Source: Salvator merianae
Taxonomy: Eukaryota > Chordata > Lepidosauria > Squamata > Teiidae
Reading direction: 5' to 3'
Assembly (NCBI GenBank): GCA_003586115.2
Contig: QVOM02000116.1
Span: 38,694,128 to 38,758,127 of the forward strand
Length of the DNA: 64,000 nucleotides
Part shown: piece by piece, positions 41,165 to 53,448 of the stretch
Position numbering within the stretch: the first letter of the stretch is position 1
Layout of the letters: every line of letters starts with the position of its first letter
Position numbers and translations under genes: made by a program
The notes under the pieces: model-generated
What the model was told of the DNA's origin: nothing
Seen by the model: the letters and a program-made list of their open reading frames with translations, nothing else
The model's database searches: none

Positions 41165-42350
41165 AATTTGAGGACAATTTACATAAAATGTGCATTTTGC
41201 AGATAACAATGCATTCAGGTTTACAAATAAGCAGGTAATTATCCAAGGAGAAATCCATACATGCACTTATACATTACTACAATTTTTCCAATTTAATATA
41301 TATATTTTTCCATTTGGTAATCCAGTTTATCACAGATCTGATGCTATGGTATGAAGTATTTATTTTTTCTATTAACTTAAGCACTGGATCCCAAACCAAC
41401 CAGAACTTATCACTGTTGTAACTTCCCAACATTTTACCATGTTTATACCATATATGTTCATCCATAAATATTAAGGATAATTTGTGATGCCAAGCTCTTA
41501 TTGTAAAATGTTCTGCAGTCTTCCAGAGCTGTGCTATTATCAGTTGTGTGGAATTATTGTCTTGACTTCCTTGTCTTCTCCTGTAAACAAAAGTAAGCGC
41601 CTGTTTACATTCTGTGGCTAGTGAGCTTCCAGACACTTACTAGCAAAGTGTATCCATACTTTGCAGGGACCCCAGCATTCGGGAGTCTTTGCAGATGCTC
41701 CTGAATACTAGTAGCTGTGGACAGATAAATCACTGTTAACTACCTAACCAGGAAGAGTTGGAACTGCTTCTGGAGGCAAATGCTCCAGGCTGCAGCGTGC
41801 TAATGGATGTCTCCGCAGCTGCTATCATGGCAGGGAGACCAGCATCCACACTGCGAACTCTGGAAGCCCAGTTCTGGGCTGTTCCAGCCCTTACTGTGCA
41901 GATGGCCAACGCACCTAAAAGTCCTAATATTGGTTTGAGTTCCAATTGGTTTCCTAACAATTTCTGGATCTTATTTTAAATCCATGCCCAGAATCATTTA
42001 GTTTTTGGACAGTCCCACTACATGTGTTTGAAGGTTCCTTTGTCCTGGCAACCGTACCAACAACTATCCGGTGAATTTTTAGTTATTTTTGCTAATCTAA
42101 CTAATGTCATGGGGCATTTGTGTTTTATTTCTAAGTGTACCTCTTTAATTTTAAGATACATAATCTTCATGGTTTTCTTTTTTTAATAAACCTGATAAAG
42201 GACAATTATTTGAATGAAAATGAGCTAATAACTGATATTCGTTCAGAATACCCACCCCTTCCTTTTCTTCATTTTGAGGCCTTGGTTATTTTCAGGCGCT
42301 TGCCTCTCCATCCAAATCAAAGGCTTACTCTAGAATGTCAGTCCTAGATC
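41165..42350 (-). mobile_element. L1-like 3' region remnants, interrupted by unknown GC-rich block
   Basis: 41280-41630 and 41930-42200 (tttttggacagtcccactac ... ttttaagatacataatc) resemble the antisense 3' region of squamate L1-like copies. 41640-41925 is a more GC-rich block I cannot name. Assignment is weak. Confidence 0.35.
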
Positions 42351-42911
42351 AGGTGTTGAGATTCACAGAGTTGTCCAGCAGATGGCGCTTCAAGCCAATT
42401 AAGAAGTCACGTTGGCAGGACTTAAAACTTCAAACAAGTGCCTGCTTATGAGATCTAGTTGACACAATCACTGAAGTTTCTTCATTAAGAAAAAATGTGT
42501 AACTGATTGGCATGCTGTGAGCCAAAATGGCAATGCATTTAAGAACATCAATTAGCATCTGCTGCACGGCTGTGTAGTGCTAAGGAGAAGCAACTTCAGT
42601 ATGCTTAAAATGGGGATACAGATGTTAGCCCATCACATGCAACCCACTCTGATGAGGATTGTCTTATCTGATGGGACCCTACAGATGTGTTTGGACTTCC
42701 ATTCCCATTCCTGCCCATTGCCTATCCCAGCAAGGGCTGATGAAACAATGGAGAAACAAGAGCTGCAGTGTGTTGTACAGGTTTCCCTCAGTATTCCATA
42801 AAAATGTGCCAGCAATATAAGCCTGTGTGTCAACTGAGCACCAGTGCCTCCAAGTGGTGGTGAGGCCCTGAGACCTTTTTGAGCACTTGAGACATTGCAA
42901 ATTGCTGGGCT

Positions 42912-42914
<3 letters not shown>

Positions 42915-42964
<50 letters not shown>
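42915..42964 (+). repeat. (CA)n microsatellite
   Basis: Perfect CA run of 50 bp. Confidence 0.98.
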
Positions 42965-42966
<2 letters not shown>

Positions 42967-43044
42967 CAGGAAGATACACCATAGATATGTGATCTATGTA
43001 TATGTTTTTCTCTCTATGAATTTGTTTTTATTATTATTATTTTT

Positions 43045-43110
43045 GTTTTATTTGTATTTTTATCCTGCCCGATACCCAAAGGCCTCAAGGCAGGTTACAG
43101 AACTAAAGGC
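43045..43110 (-). mobile_element. L2-like LINE 3' end
   Basis: Reverse complement of the cctgaggcctttgggtat block. Confidence 0.5.
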
Positions 43111-43514
43111 AGAATTTAAAATGAAGCCATTAAAAACAAAGTTCCTGAAAGTAGGGAGGAGAAGCCGTTTCCTCAGCCAAGGGCCAAGGTGAGCAGATGC
43201 CTCTTCACCAATCTTCTAAAGGCACCTCAGCGGGGAGGCTATTCCATCATCTTTTTTTTTTCTTTTGCGAACTATGCTAAACAATATTTGGAAAGGCAGG
43301 AGATACATAAATAAACCAGTTGACGGATAATGCAGCAGTAGAGACTCTCAGAGCGTAAAGCAGATCAACTCATAAACTCTTAAACCTTTTTCTCCCTTGG
43401 ATCTATGGAATCCCATAGAACCAATATAAGTCTGAGACTGCTTGCCAGCACTACGGGTCAGTGGCAATGTGAAGGAAAGGCTCTGGGAGATTCCCCGCAG
43501 CACGTGTACAAGAA

Positions 43515-43770
43515 GCCTCTCTTCTCAGTAGGGCCTTCCTTAGATCACATCAGGATGTGGAAGGGAGGATCTGTTTGCACACAGTGGCCCACCATTTGCT
43601 TCTGGGCATTCTTAAGAAGAAGACGTAGACATAGCCTTCACCTCCCCTTGTCTCCCTGCAAATGTCCTTTAGAGGCATCCTACCTGTTTCTCCAACCTGG
43701 AGGTGTATCTAGGCATCAGTTCTAGTGGCTGTTTGATACACCTGTCCTCCATGAATTCGTTTAACCCTTT
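43515..43770 (-). mobile_element. CR1/L3-like LINE 3' end, copy in tandem (left)
   Basis: Same terminal block as 6775-7180 in reverse (cagtggcccaccatttgctt, tgtctccctgcaaatgtcct). Confidence 0.7.
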
Positions 43771-43771
43771 C

Positions 43772-43925
43772 TTAATAAGAATATAGGAGGAACCTTGCTG
43801 GATCAGGTTCCAGCCCATCTAGTCCAGGACCCTGTTCCACACAGTGTACCCGCCAGTTGCTTCTGGACATTCTCAAGCAGAAGACAAAGGCAATATTTTC
43901 ACCTGCTTTCAGCACTGGTTTATGC
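43772..43925 (-). mobile_element. CR1/L3-like LINE 3' end, copy in tandem (right)
   Basis: A second copy in the same orientation begins directly after the first (cttgctggatcaggttccag, gacattctcaagcagaagac). Confidence 0.7.
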
Positions 43926-44389
43926 AGCTCTAGGTTCCAGCTCTGGCATTTCAGAAAGGCCGTTGTGCCACAGAACCTTTTCTCAGGTGATCATTTCAGG
44001 CCTCTGGCCTATGAGCTCTGCTGCTATAATAAATTTCTTTGACTTTTGAGGTAGCCATAAGGATCTTTGCAGCCTCAGCAGAACAATGGTAATAATCTAG
44101 AGCTCAACTGTGGTCTTCTAGATGTATCTGAACTAAAACGGCCATGGAATGACAGGAGTAGCAGTCCAGAAAGATCAGGAGAGCTGCAGCAAAACAACTC
44201 TGATTTAGAAAATAAAGAGATGCTCAAGGACTCCCCTCCATTTCCTAAATTTGACAGCTCACAGCAGGGTACCCGCATGGAATTGTGGCTAGATAAAGCA
44301 TTTGGACCAGCGTCTTGGAGACTGCCTCCGGATGTGGTGAAAGATCTGGTACCAGATTTAAGAAAAAGAAGGATTTTTCCACACTTCCT

Positions 44390-44562
44390 TGGAAGAATTT
44401 GTGTTCTCCCCACTGTGCTGGCACAGTCCATGTCTGGGGCAGCCCATGTCAGCACACCATGTACCCGTAAAATGGCACAACCCCTGTCTTTATGCTGGGC
44501 CAATCTGATGGCCTCTCTTATGGTCACAGTGGGGAAGTGCTGGAATTTCTGGGAAAAGTCAG
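44390..44562. repeat. Fold-back MITE
   Basis: ttctccccactgtgctgg on the left mirrors atggtcacagtggggaagtg on the right; the outer parts (ccttggaagaattt / aatttctgggaa) also pair. Confidence 0.5.
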
Positions 44563-44569
44563 TATTTCC

Positions 44570-44650
44570 CCTTGTAGTTTGGAGACCTCAGATTCAAATC
44601 CTCACTCATCACGGAAGATTTCTGAGTGATCTCAGGCCAATCACAACCTC
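44570..44650 (+). mobile_element. MIR-like SINE fragment
   Basis: gacctcagattcaaatcctc then gagtgatctcaggccaatca, the tRNA-unrelated core of this SINE. Confidence 0.5.
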
Positions 44651-44659
44651 TCAAAAATG

Positions 44660-45980
44660 AGTCTTTTTCTCTCTTTTTTTTAAGTGTCTGGAGTTGTGTG
44701 TTAGCCCAGGATGGGTCTAACTGCTGATATGCATGACTTGACCAGATAGCATCACATAGCATCCAAAATTTGAAATTTATAAATCCAGGGGAGGGAGATA
44801 AATGAATGATCCCTGCTTTGAAGACCCTAAAGGGACTTTGTGCCTGGAAACACTTCCCAGGAGCTTCTTATTGGCTCCACTCTGTCTGGGAGAGTATACC
44901 CAGGCATGGTTGAATCAAAATGAAGGTTCCTAGACTGTCCCTCTCACAGCCCATGCTCTGTATCTGAATCTAGGCTGCCAGAAAGTGGGCTGCCCAACCA
45001 GAATACAAACTTCCCTGTAGGAATTGAGGTTGTGGATGGCCTGGTGGTCCCACATCGTATCAAAGTGCTCCTTCTTCTGTACTACTGCCAAGAACATGGC
45101 ATGGGCTTGTCTATGCAGTCACCAGCAGTTGATTCCAACTTAGCTGGTGCATTTACCTGTCCCATCCAACCTTAGTGAGCAGCACATAGAAGCTTTCCAA
45201 AACTAATGCAGGCATGCAGAACCAATAAAACTAGAATACATCTTTTGAATATATCAAAAATCCCAAAATTACAAGCAAGCAGGGGAAAAAAATAACAATT
45301 TGTTTTGACAGCGATTGAAACAGTCTCTCTTCAGTTTGCCAAAACAACAGAAGAAAAAGCTATTTCATGAGATATTAGGAACGTCATAAGATGTGACAGA
45401 TATCCTTGGTTTTTACTGCAATGCCATATCTTTTAGATTTAGTGCTGAAATGGAAAAAGCCTTGTTATTCTATGGTAGTTTCCGATGAGATTGAAAACAA
45501 AACAAACAGATTACACAATTAGCACAATACATGGATTAAAATAACAGTTGAAGGGGCAAGCCAAAAGCTTTAGTCCCAGTGTTTTAAAACAGAGCAGGCT
45601 CTCCTTTCCATTTTAAAGTATAAAGTATTAAAATGCAACAGAAAACAAATATGTATCAATTCCCGATAGTGCTAAACTTTTCCCTTCTAGTAATTGAGTC
45701 AGATCAGACCTCTTTTACTATATGAAAATAATAGTCCTTTCTTGTATTGAAACACTCATTTTTAATGTTATTATCATCTTTTTGGGCCAAGAAAAGCAGG
45801 AGCTTTTTCCCTCCAACTGGCTCTCAACTAAAAATAATCACCATTAAAATAACAACTCCCCACCCTTTTGATATGAAAATATTCCCAAACTTTGGATATT
45901 TTGAGAATATTAACATTGTATGCAGAAGAATTAAAATCCTGCTAGTACTTTAAATGAGGAAAACCAATGAAGATCTAAAC
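44660..45980. other. Intergenic, nothing recognisable
   Basis: AT-rich; no element or conserved exon seen. Confidence 0.5.
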
Positions 45981-45984
45981 TCAC

Positions 45985-46080
45985 AGTGGCCCAAAGATGT
46001 TTCTGAACTACAACTCCCAACTCCCATCATTCCTTCTCCTGGACCAGACTGCCTGAGGGTCATCACAGTTGCCCTTCAGT
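45985..46080. repeat. Fold-back MITE remnant (ACTACAACTCCCA family)
   Basis: tgaactacaactcccaactc, with a degenerate second arm. Confidence 0.55.
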
Positions 46081-46384
46081 ACTATCTAATGGTTTGGCCA
46101 TTCTAATCTAAAGCCCTGTCAGACAAGCAGAAGGACAAGAGAGATGAGGGAAGAGGTCATTGTTTTCTCATCCAGAGTCTTCAAAAATATATTTTTTTAA
46201 AAAATCAAAATTTATATCCCATAGTTTTCCATGAAAGTGAAACCGCATGAACTAAAGTTAAGTTACGCTGGCTGGATGCTGCATTTCCTCTCAGATTGTA
46301 TCCCCACATGACCATTTCAAAAAGTCCTCTGGGCATCTGTGAGGATAGGGTGGACAAACGCTTCTGTCCCCATTCGGCTCCTGA

Positions 46385-46600
46385 GGCTGTGTTCACACGT
46401 AGCAAAAGAAGTGTCTCAAAATTGCACTAGAGACAGTACTGTGTGTGGCTCTGGGACTATCATTACACCTCTAACCCATCCTCTCTAGCCTGGAATGTTC
46501 ATGAGAGGGGGAGACAAAGACTGGTCTGTGAATGACTCCACCTCCAAACAGTCTCAAAAACACCACAGAGGTCTTAAAAAAATGAATCTGAATGCAGCCT
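46385..46600. repeat. hAT-like MITE, ggctgtgttcacac end
   Basis: Left end gaggctgtgttcacacg mirrors the right end tgaatctgaatgcagcctg, about 210 bp apart. Confidence 0.5.
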
Positions 46601-46668
46601 GCAATTCCCAGAGCAGCAATAAAAGCAACCTAAAGGAAACCCTGTTATCCTCTTAGGCTGCCATTGGG

Positions 46669-46707
<39 letters not shown>

Positions 46708-46880
46708 CATCCATCCATCCATTTATCTGTCTATCATCTATCTATCTGTCCCTCCATCTTTCCATCTCTCTCTCTATCATCTTTCTATCATCTACATACC
46801 TAGGTAGGTATGTATCTATCCATTTATCTATCTGTATCTCTCTCTTTGTATCTCTCTGTATCTCTCTCTCTCTCTCTAAT
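46669..46880 (+). repeat. Compound microsatellite (ATCT/CCAT/TC)
   Basis: Perfect ATCT run (46669-46707), then CCAT units, then imperfect tatct/tctc tracts. Characteristic of squamate GATA-type repeats. Confidence 0.95.
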
Positions 46881-46904
46881 TTCTAGAACATCATCCCCTC
46901 CCTA

Positions 46905-47011
46905 TGCAGGTACTGTTATTGTTTTAGTCAATCTATTTGGTCTGTATTTATAGTGATATTATATAGTAAGAGCTTTGGGTATAGGGTGGGATAGAAATAT
47001 AAATAAATAAA
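46905..47011 (+). mobile_element. L2-like LINE 3' end
   Basis: gagctttgggtatagggtgg then gatagaaatataaataaata, the terminal L2-like block. Confidence 0.55.
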
Positions 47012-47200
47012 TATGCATGGAGACCAAGAGATGTTTCTATGGCTTGGTATTCAGGTGTGATTACTGCAAGGAACAGAAATGGCAACAGATGTCCACCTGG
47101 TAAGGATGTAGTTTAGTCTTACCTACTTCACAGAAGATGAAATGGAGAAGAGTGATCTATGCCATTCTTCGGTCTTATAAAGATAGGTAGATAAGTAGAC

Positions 47201-47229
47201 AGATAGATAGATAGATAGATAGATAGATA
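47201..47229 (+). repeat. (GATA)n microsatellite
   Basis: Perfect TAGA units. Confidence 0.95.
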
Positions 47230-48099
47230 TCAACATTCATCTGTCTGGAGGGAGAGGGAGAGAGAGAGTCTACCTTGATAACAACCCTTGAAGATTATCC
47301 TGTGTGATTTTTTTCCCTAGTTCAGAAGGTCAGTGGAGCCTGGCAGCAAAAGCACCCTGCCTGTGACTTCATTTTCTCAACTCACAGTCTTGATTATGCC
47401 AGGTCTCCGTAACATTCAACTGATGACCAGAAAGCAACATCTAATAATTGAGAAAGCTCTCTTGTCTGGCAGGAGAGAGTTATTACCCCACAGATTGCAT
47501 ATGCATTAGCTGAGTCACAGAGGAGTTCACTGATATAGTCAAGGGTAACCCAAAGCCAATGTTAGCACCACTCTGCCTTTTCTCTCATGACGCAGCAATA
47601 CATAATGGAAGAGGAATTGGGTGGAGGGGAGAGATATTTCTCTTCTCTTGAGGCTCAGAGAACCAGTCCAAATAGATTGCAAAAGAGTTCCTTTGCATAG
47701 AGGTACCTTCCCTAGGCCTGGCAAGCCCTGAAAGGTAGTTTCCATCATGTTTTTCCTTTGTGCTTCATGTCCAGAGAGAGAGAGAGAGACAGAGGGAGGG
47801 AGACGGACTAACAAGTGAACAGACAGACTGACTGACTGACAGGTAGGGAGGCAGGCTGGCAAGCAATCACATACAGGTGTTTCTTTTTCATGTCAGTTTC
47901 AAGTGACATTTGAAAAATAGCTATGAGGCAAAGCAATGTTGGATGCCAAAAGTCCCTTATATTTTCCCCTTGGAATAGGGAAAAATTCTGGTCTGAAATC
48001 CTGGAAAGCCATGGCAATCCACAGGGCTCTAAATTTGTTGTTAGTGTTAAGGAAATCTTTCTTTTTTATTTGCTTGTTTTTGCATTCATAACATGCCTT

Positions 48100-48118
48100 A
48101 AAAAAAAAAAAAAAAAAA
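48100..48118 (+). repeat. Poly(A) tract
   Basis: Run of 19 A, next to a MIR-like fragment. Confidence 0.9.
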
Positions 48119-48149
48119 GAGCTCCAGGCATCAAGTCTTTATTCCACTC

Positions 48150-48290
48150 CCCACTATTTTTATCTTACAACAACTTTGTGGGATAGGTTAGGTTCACAAA
48201 GTAAAAGATGCCAGGTTATCCAGAGCTAAACAGGAATTCAACACTGGTCTACCACCTCTTCATCCAATATTTTTGTTGTTGTACCATGAT
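48150..48290 (-). mobile_element. MIR-like SINE
   Basis: acaacaactttgtgggatagg then gccaggttatccagagctaa, then aggaattcaacactggtcta: the reverse of the core and tRNA-like part. Confidence 0.55.
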
Positions 48291-48307
48291 AGCTTTCAAA
48301 AATACAA

Positions 48308-48921
48308 GGGCCGTTTTCACACTTACTGTGCTAGACCAGACTAATTAATTTGTGCTAGCATAGTAGTTTACCATGCAGCGCAGCCACTGTCTGCACCGTG
48401 TGGCCAAAAACTGGATCTGAAGCCAGCTACCAGTGTTTGCACTGTGAACGCCAGTAGCTGTGCCTGATCCTCACCATGGGAGTGGCCAGGAAGCGTCTGT
48501 CCACTGCCATGGCAAACAGGTGCAAACAGCTAATCACAGCTGTGTGATGGGCTGATTGCACCACTGTGATCGGGCTGCACGATGCCCAGATTGAGCTGTG
48601 TGGTGCTTGAACGGGTCACCCCATTCGGTCACATGGACCCAATCAGGGCATTGCACAGCCCGATTGCATAGGCCTGATCGCGCTCGCGCAATGCACAGAC
48701 CTGCCAGTCACCATGTCAGTGGCCGGATGCTTTCTCACCACTGCCGTGGTGAAAATCTGAAGTGGGCTCAATCAGGCATCGCATGGCCAGATTGAACATC
48801 ACGCAGCCCGATCCAGCATCACATGGCCCCAATCATGCAAGCCTGATTGAGCTCCATTGCCCAATTGGCATGCATGATGAGCAGATGGCTTCGCACTACT
48901 GGTAAGTGTGAATAGTCCCTT
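48308..48921. mobile_element. GC-rich non-autonomous DNA transposon with terminal inverted repeats
   Basis: Left end aagggccgttttcacactta and right end taagtgtgaatagtccctt are inverted copies. The interior is rich in CpG and in a degenerate cgattgag / gcatcrcatgg-ccc-gat motif repeated many times between 48540 and 48850. No ORF of a transposase. No target duplication found. Confidence 0.65.
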
Positions 48922-48924
48922 ACC

Positions 48925-49220
48925 TGAAGCTCACTATGAGCTCCAGGTAGGGTTCCAGATGACAATTTACTGCCCCACTAATAAGAGCGATCAGGAGCAG
49001 TTGAATACCACTTTTGGTTGCCTTGGCCATCTTGCTGTGTGAACGCACTTGACTAGCAAGCATACTAGATGCCTGCTAACATCAAGTGCAAATAGGCCCA
49101 AGCTGTTCCTTCTCACCTCCCTTTTCCACTGTATACAGTGGAGTCAATCAAGGTACATCCAGTCTCCTGGAAATTTTGTGTACAACTCTCACAAGCCCCC
49201 TTTTGATAATTGGTGACCCC
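48925..49220. other. Intergenic, nothing recognisable
   Basis: No repeat or exon identified. Confidence 0.4.
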
Positions 49221-49224
49221 TAGT

Positions 49225-49345
49225 TCTCTAGTTCTCAAACCAAGGTCCTCCAGACACTCCAAAACAATAACTCCCAGCATTCCACTCTCTGCATTCCATG
49301 CCAACCCCACTACATAACAATGGAATGCTGGGAAATATTCAGGAA
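49225..49345. repeat. Fold-back MITE (ACTACAACTCCCA family)
   Basis: ataactcccagcattcca is mirrored by tggaatgctgggaaatat. Confidence 0.6.
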
Positions 49346-49741
49346 CATCAAATGGACCATGTTTGGAGATACACAATGCTGTGGACTTGCTGCTCAAATT
49401 CCATCATTCATAGTGCTACTGGGTGGTGAAAACTGAATCCCAGCAAGACTTTCCCATTCTAGAACAAAACTAAGATTTTACTTAGAATTAGATAGCTTCT
49501 TGGATTCCTATGTGGTTTCTTCTCCACTACCGCAGTTACAACTCTCATACATTCATAGCTGACCACTACTCAGAAATGCAACCCATAGTCTTTACTGCTG
49601 GATTTCAGTCTTTTGATTCTAGGCTCATGGCCAATTGGCAGTGGGGGATTTTCAAAACATTGTTTTGAAAGAATCAAGCAACAGCTATTAAGCCCTAAAC
49701 AGTGTGTCTGAAATTCCATATGGGAATGCGGCTTGCTCTTT

Positions 49742-49774
49742 TATTATTTTATTTTATTTATTTTATTTTATTTT
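49742..49774 (+). repeat. (TTTTA)n microsatellite
   Basis: Short ATTTT repeat run. Confidence 0.9.
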
Positions 49775-50178
49775 AATCTGATTTAATTCATCTTTTAAGG
49801 AAAGGTGGTGTTGCCTTGTGTGAGTCATAAACTTACTTACTTGGAAGTGATGGACAAAATATCAAGATGTACTTCCAAGAAAGCATATTTAGGATTGCAG
49901 CTCCGAAGGGAAACAACAGCTCTCTTAAACAGGAGGAGAGTGAAGAAAAAGAGGAATGAAACAGCTGGTCTAATGGAGATAGGTGGTTCTGGTTAATGTG
50001 CAAATAGCAGTTATTTTATTCTAAAGCCTCCTCTCAAATGCAAGCAGTTGGTCTGTTCCATCAGTGGATCAACAGCAGTACACATCTGGAAGGCATCTGC
50101 TCTAGAGGTCTGGTTCACAGCTGTCTTGGAGGAGATTGCTTCTTTTTTGTATAAAATGTCTTATGATGGCCCCAGGAC

Positions 50179-50222
50179 AGGTTTCATCCATCCATCTGTC
50201 CGTGCATCCATCCATCTGTCCA
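50179..50222 (+). repeat. (CATC)n imperfect microsatellite
   Basis: tccatccatctgtccgtgca followed by similar units. Confidence 0.8.
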
Positions 50223-50514
50223 TATCTGACACTAAATATAATCACCATTACTACTTACATCTTCTTTCTACATTCCCAGGTTTCCACTCTTTCTGAGTCA
50301 CCTACATAGACTTTGGTTTCCATAACTGGAAGGCATTTCCAGCCACAGAGGAATCAACAGGGAGAAGAAAGAGCAGAGAAGATAATTTTCAAAAGTGGAT
50401 AATGAGTGCCCTAAAAATTCCATATGCTCTCTTGTCAGCATGTTCTGCCATTGGGTTACAAAGTAGAATGGCAGCTTGAATCTCAAGTGACACAGGGCCA
50501 GTTTCCAAGTTTGG

Positions 50515-50600
50515 AAACACATTTTGTACATTACAGCTCCCATGAGCCTTAGCTGTTTTAGTACCCAAGGATCGTGGGAACTGTAGTCCAAAAATGAAGA
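50515..50600. repeat. Fold-back MITE (ACTACAACTCCCA family)
   Basis: cattacagctcccatgagcc mirrored by gatcgtgggaactgtagtcc. Confidence 0.65.
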
Positions 50601-50697
50601 TTGCAACTTGCCCCTCAAGATGAGATGAAGACTTTAAAAAGATTCTTCTGTCCTCTGAGCAACATGCACTGCAGATAGGAAGGTCAAATGGAAAGAA

Positions 50698-50870
50698 GTA
50701 GGGATGCAACAAACTGGTTCCAAGACAAACTGATTCAACATGGATTGGGTTCTTTTGGTTAGAATTTGAACTAAACTGACAGAGGTTTGAAACAAACACC
50801 ATGAACCTTCCCGGTTTGGGGAGGGTTGCTTATTTTGCACTAGAGTATCAGGATATCAACCTCCAGTGCG
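50698..50870 (+). repeat. Dispersed repeat U2 (tagggatg start), diverged copy
   Basis: Starts tagggatgcaacaaactgg, similar in opening and base bias to 54845 and 59660. Confidence 0.35.
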
Positions 50871-50929
50871 ATTCCAGCCCTTCTTACTAAAATTTCCTCT
50901 TCTATACAATTGTTCAAAGGATGTCTGAG

Positions 50930-51000
50930 GCTGTATCTGAACACATGCAAAAAAGCAGCTCAAATGTAGCTAGAGGTGATAGCATGTAGTCCTTCTTAAG
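50930..51000. repeat. hAT-like MITE half, ggctgtatctgaacac end
   Basis: gaggctgtatctgaacacat then gcaaaaaagcagctcaaa, matching the left arm of 30430-30483. Confidence 0.4.
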
Positions 51001-53440
51001 GAGAGAAGTTTTCTATTATCACTGTCATCAGGATGGGTCCAATGTTTTTTGAGGGGCATCCTCAGTAACTTTTCACTTTGGTAAATCTGTGCACTCGATA
51101 GTGATTAAAAATGACAATCAGTTTGAAGGGCAAACATCAAAGAATTGCATGTGTGGCTGCTGGCATAGAATACCAAGAACTGAACCTGACCCAAGGGTAT
51201 ATTTTAGCTTTTCAGTATGAAATTCAGGCCATAGATAATTAAAATAAAGCAACTGCTTCTTGCATAGAAAGTTTCAGCTGCATTTGCAACTTGGTAGCTG
51301 AACTGGGGTGATTAAAGCTCATGTGGACAAGTATGGATAGGCACAAAAAGCAATGTTAGAACACTGGTTAAAATAGTCTCTTTACCATGATGACTCACAG
51401 TACCCAGGAAGCAGAAAGGAGTATTTTTCTAATCTGTCAGTTGTGCATTGGGAAAAGAACCAGACTGAATTTGTAAGCAAGCAGCAGAGGGAAATGCCAG
51501 CAAAAACAGAGCACTCTTTAATTCCCCTTTTATTCCTTCACAGTCCAGTGAGATTGCTCTTTACAACTTAAGAAGTTATCCTGGGAAAGGGCGTAAAGAA
51601 TCCTACTTTTTCCTGTGGGAATTTCTTCCTCTAATGAAGGAAAAAAGAAAATTCATCGGGGTTGAGTTTCCTTTTCTCTATGTCCTTTCCAGGCACTTTG
51701 TACCAAAACAGTCTCAGTCAATTTCCTAGCAAATCACTCTTTACTTGTTAGGCCCGAAGCTGCATTACTTTAAATGTGTGCCCCAGGGGATGATGTTAGA
51801 TTTCAGGAACAGCTGGCCCATAAGAACAAAGTGGCCAGTGCCTCAGCATACCCTGTAGCTCAGGGCTTAGTCCATTCCCCCGTTCTCCTTCCTGTACATT
51901 TCAGGTCATGATTAGCTAATGCGTGTTCTAATTCATTACGTTAACTGGCTCAGTTTTCATTTGGGCTTGCACAGCATTGCAGCAACTTTTACATCACATG
52001 CCTTGGCAATGTGCAATGCAGAGAGAATATTATCTGAGCCAGGCCAGGAACGGAAGAATTGTCAGCGACAGCACTGGCAGTTGTTCACAAGATGGCTGCT
52101 TGTCCCAACAAAATGGACTGGAAAATGACTCATGCTAGCATGTACATTCTTCCTGAGCTAGCAGACATTTAAGGGGGTTGCTTTAAAGCTTGAAGGAAGG
52201 AAGGGATCACTGCTTTTGCAAAATGCTTGGGTGCAAAGCACCTCCCTTTGCTTTTTTTAACAGGCTTGCTAGCATCGGAAGGGGGATGGAACATACTAGA
52301 AGGGGGTGGGGCCTCCCTTAAACCCTTAAACCACACCACCAGTACTGATAAATACGAAAAGGGCCTTAGTTTTGCTATGTATATTCTGATCTGAGACCAT
52401 AAATAAATTTAATCTATTCTATCTATTCTCTTTGGAGAAAGGATAAATACAAGGAAATTGTCTGCACAGTGCATAGCACACAGTGCACACACACATATAA
52501 TCATTTTAAATTTCAATTCTACAATAAGGCAGTTCCCCATCACCATCAAAATCTGGTTCATGGCTTTTTAAGCACATAGATATGCTAGTAAATGATGGTT
52601 TTGTAACATCTGGGTAGCAATTTCTGACTAAGAAAATGTCACATATTTGCCTTATCACTAGATTATTTATTCCAAAGAAGATATGAATATTCTATGGCCC
52701 AGGTGAAAGACTATGGGGCATCTCTGTACAGGAGACTAGAAGGAAAGCAAATTCCATTTGCTTTTCGCTACCTATTGGTATTTTGTTTCCTAGTATTATA
52801 AAATGGCTTTTTCTTTTCTTTTCTTTTTTTTCTTTATATTCAGATTATCACTGTCTGGCATTTACTGAGGCTAGACTGAATGTTTTTCCTTCTAATATGG
52901 GAAGGTAGATACTGAAGAATAACTGTGAAACAAAGAACATGTCCATGTGGTTCTTCAGGAGTGGAGACTCTGGAATGCATATTTCAAAGATGTAGAAGGA
53001 AGAAAAATAAGAGACCAGTGAGCTAGTAGATGGATAGATTCAATTACGACAGTGGCTCCCTGGCACAGCTAAGAAAGATCGTAGAAGACTGGTCAGTATG
53101 GAAGAAGTAAATCCATATGGTCACCAAGCATTGTCTATGACTAGATAGCATCAAGCAAGCAAGCAATTTCTATGAAGGACTTTGTGGGGACATGCTACAA
53201 AGATGTAACCTTTTAGAATCCTTTCAAGCAATACCAACAGTAGCATAACTCTCTTTGTGCCTGGTTAGGTTATTTAAAAGAGGCATGAAATCGGGTTTTA
53301 ACTTGTAATGAATGTTTGGCTGTATCCATATGGGTGAAAGAAAGCATCTGGTGGAGGCATAAGAGATGTGGCATCTATCTGCCAATGGTGGTGCCCCTGC
53401 CCCTGCTGCTTACCTCTGAGGGCATTTGAGAGTCTGCAGG
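51000..53440. other. Intergenic, nothing recognisable
   Basis: About 2.4 kb without an identifiable element or conserved exon by eye. Confidence 0.4.
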
Positions 53441-53448
53441 GGTCCTTA

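Larger units (their letters stand above)
44067..44660 (+). other. 197-codon ORF built partly from repeats, probably not a gene
   Basis: Open for 197 codons from ATG at 44067. The N-terminal part (ELNCGLLDVSELKRPWNDRS and so on) has no family I recognise. Codons over 44390-44562 lie in a fold-back repeat and 44570-44650 in a MIR-like SINE. The opposite strand is open for 150 codons over the same stretch. No splice or start context supports expression. Confidence 0.3.

Noticed and set aside
42633..42962. Cys/Val-repeat ORFs (MCVCVCV...)
   Set aside because: Translation of the CA microsatellite at 42915-42964.
50389..50802. 137-codon - strand ORF
   Set aside because: Overlaps a fold-back MITE and the U2-like repeat; no family motif.
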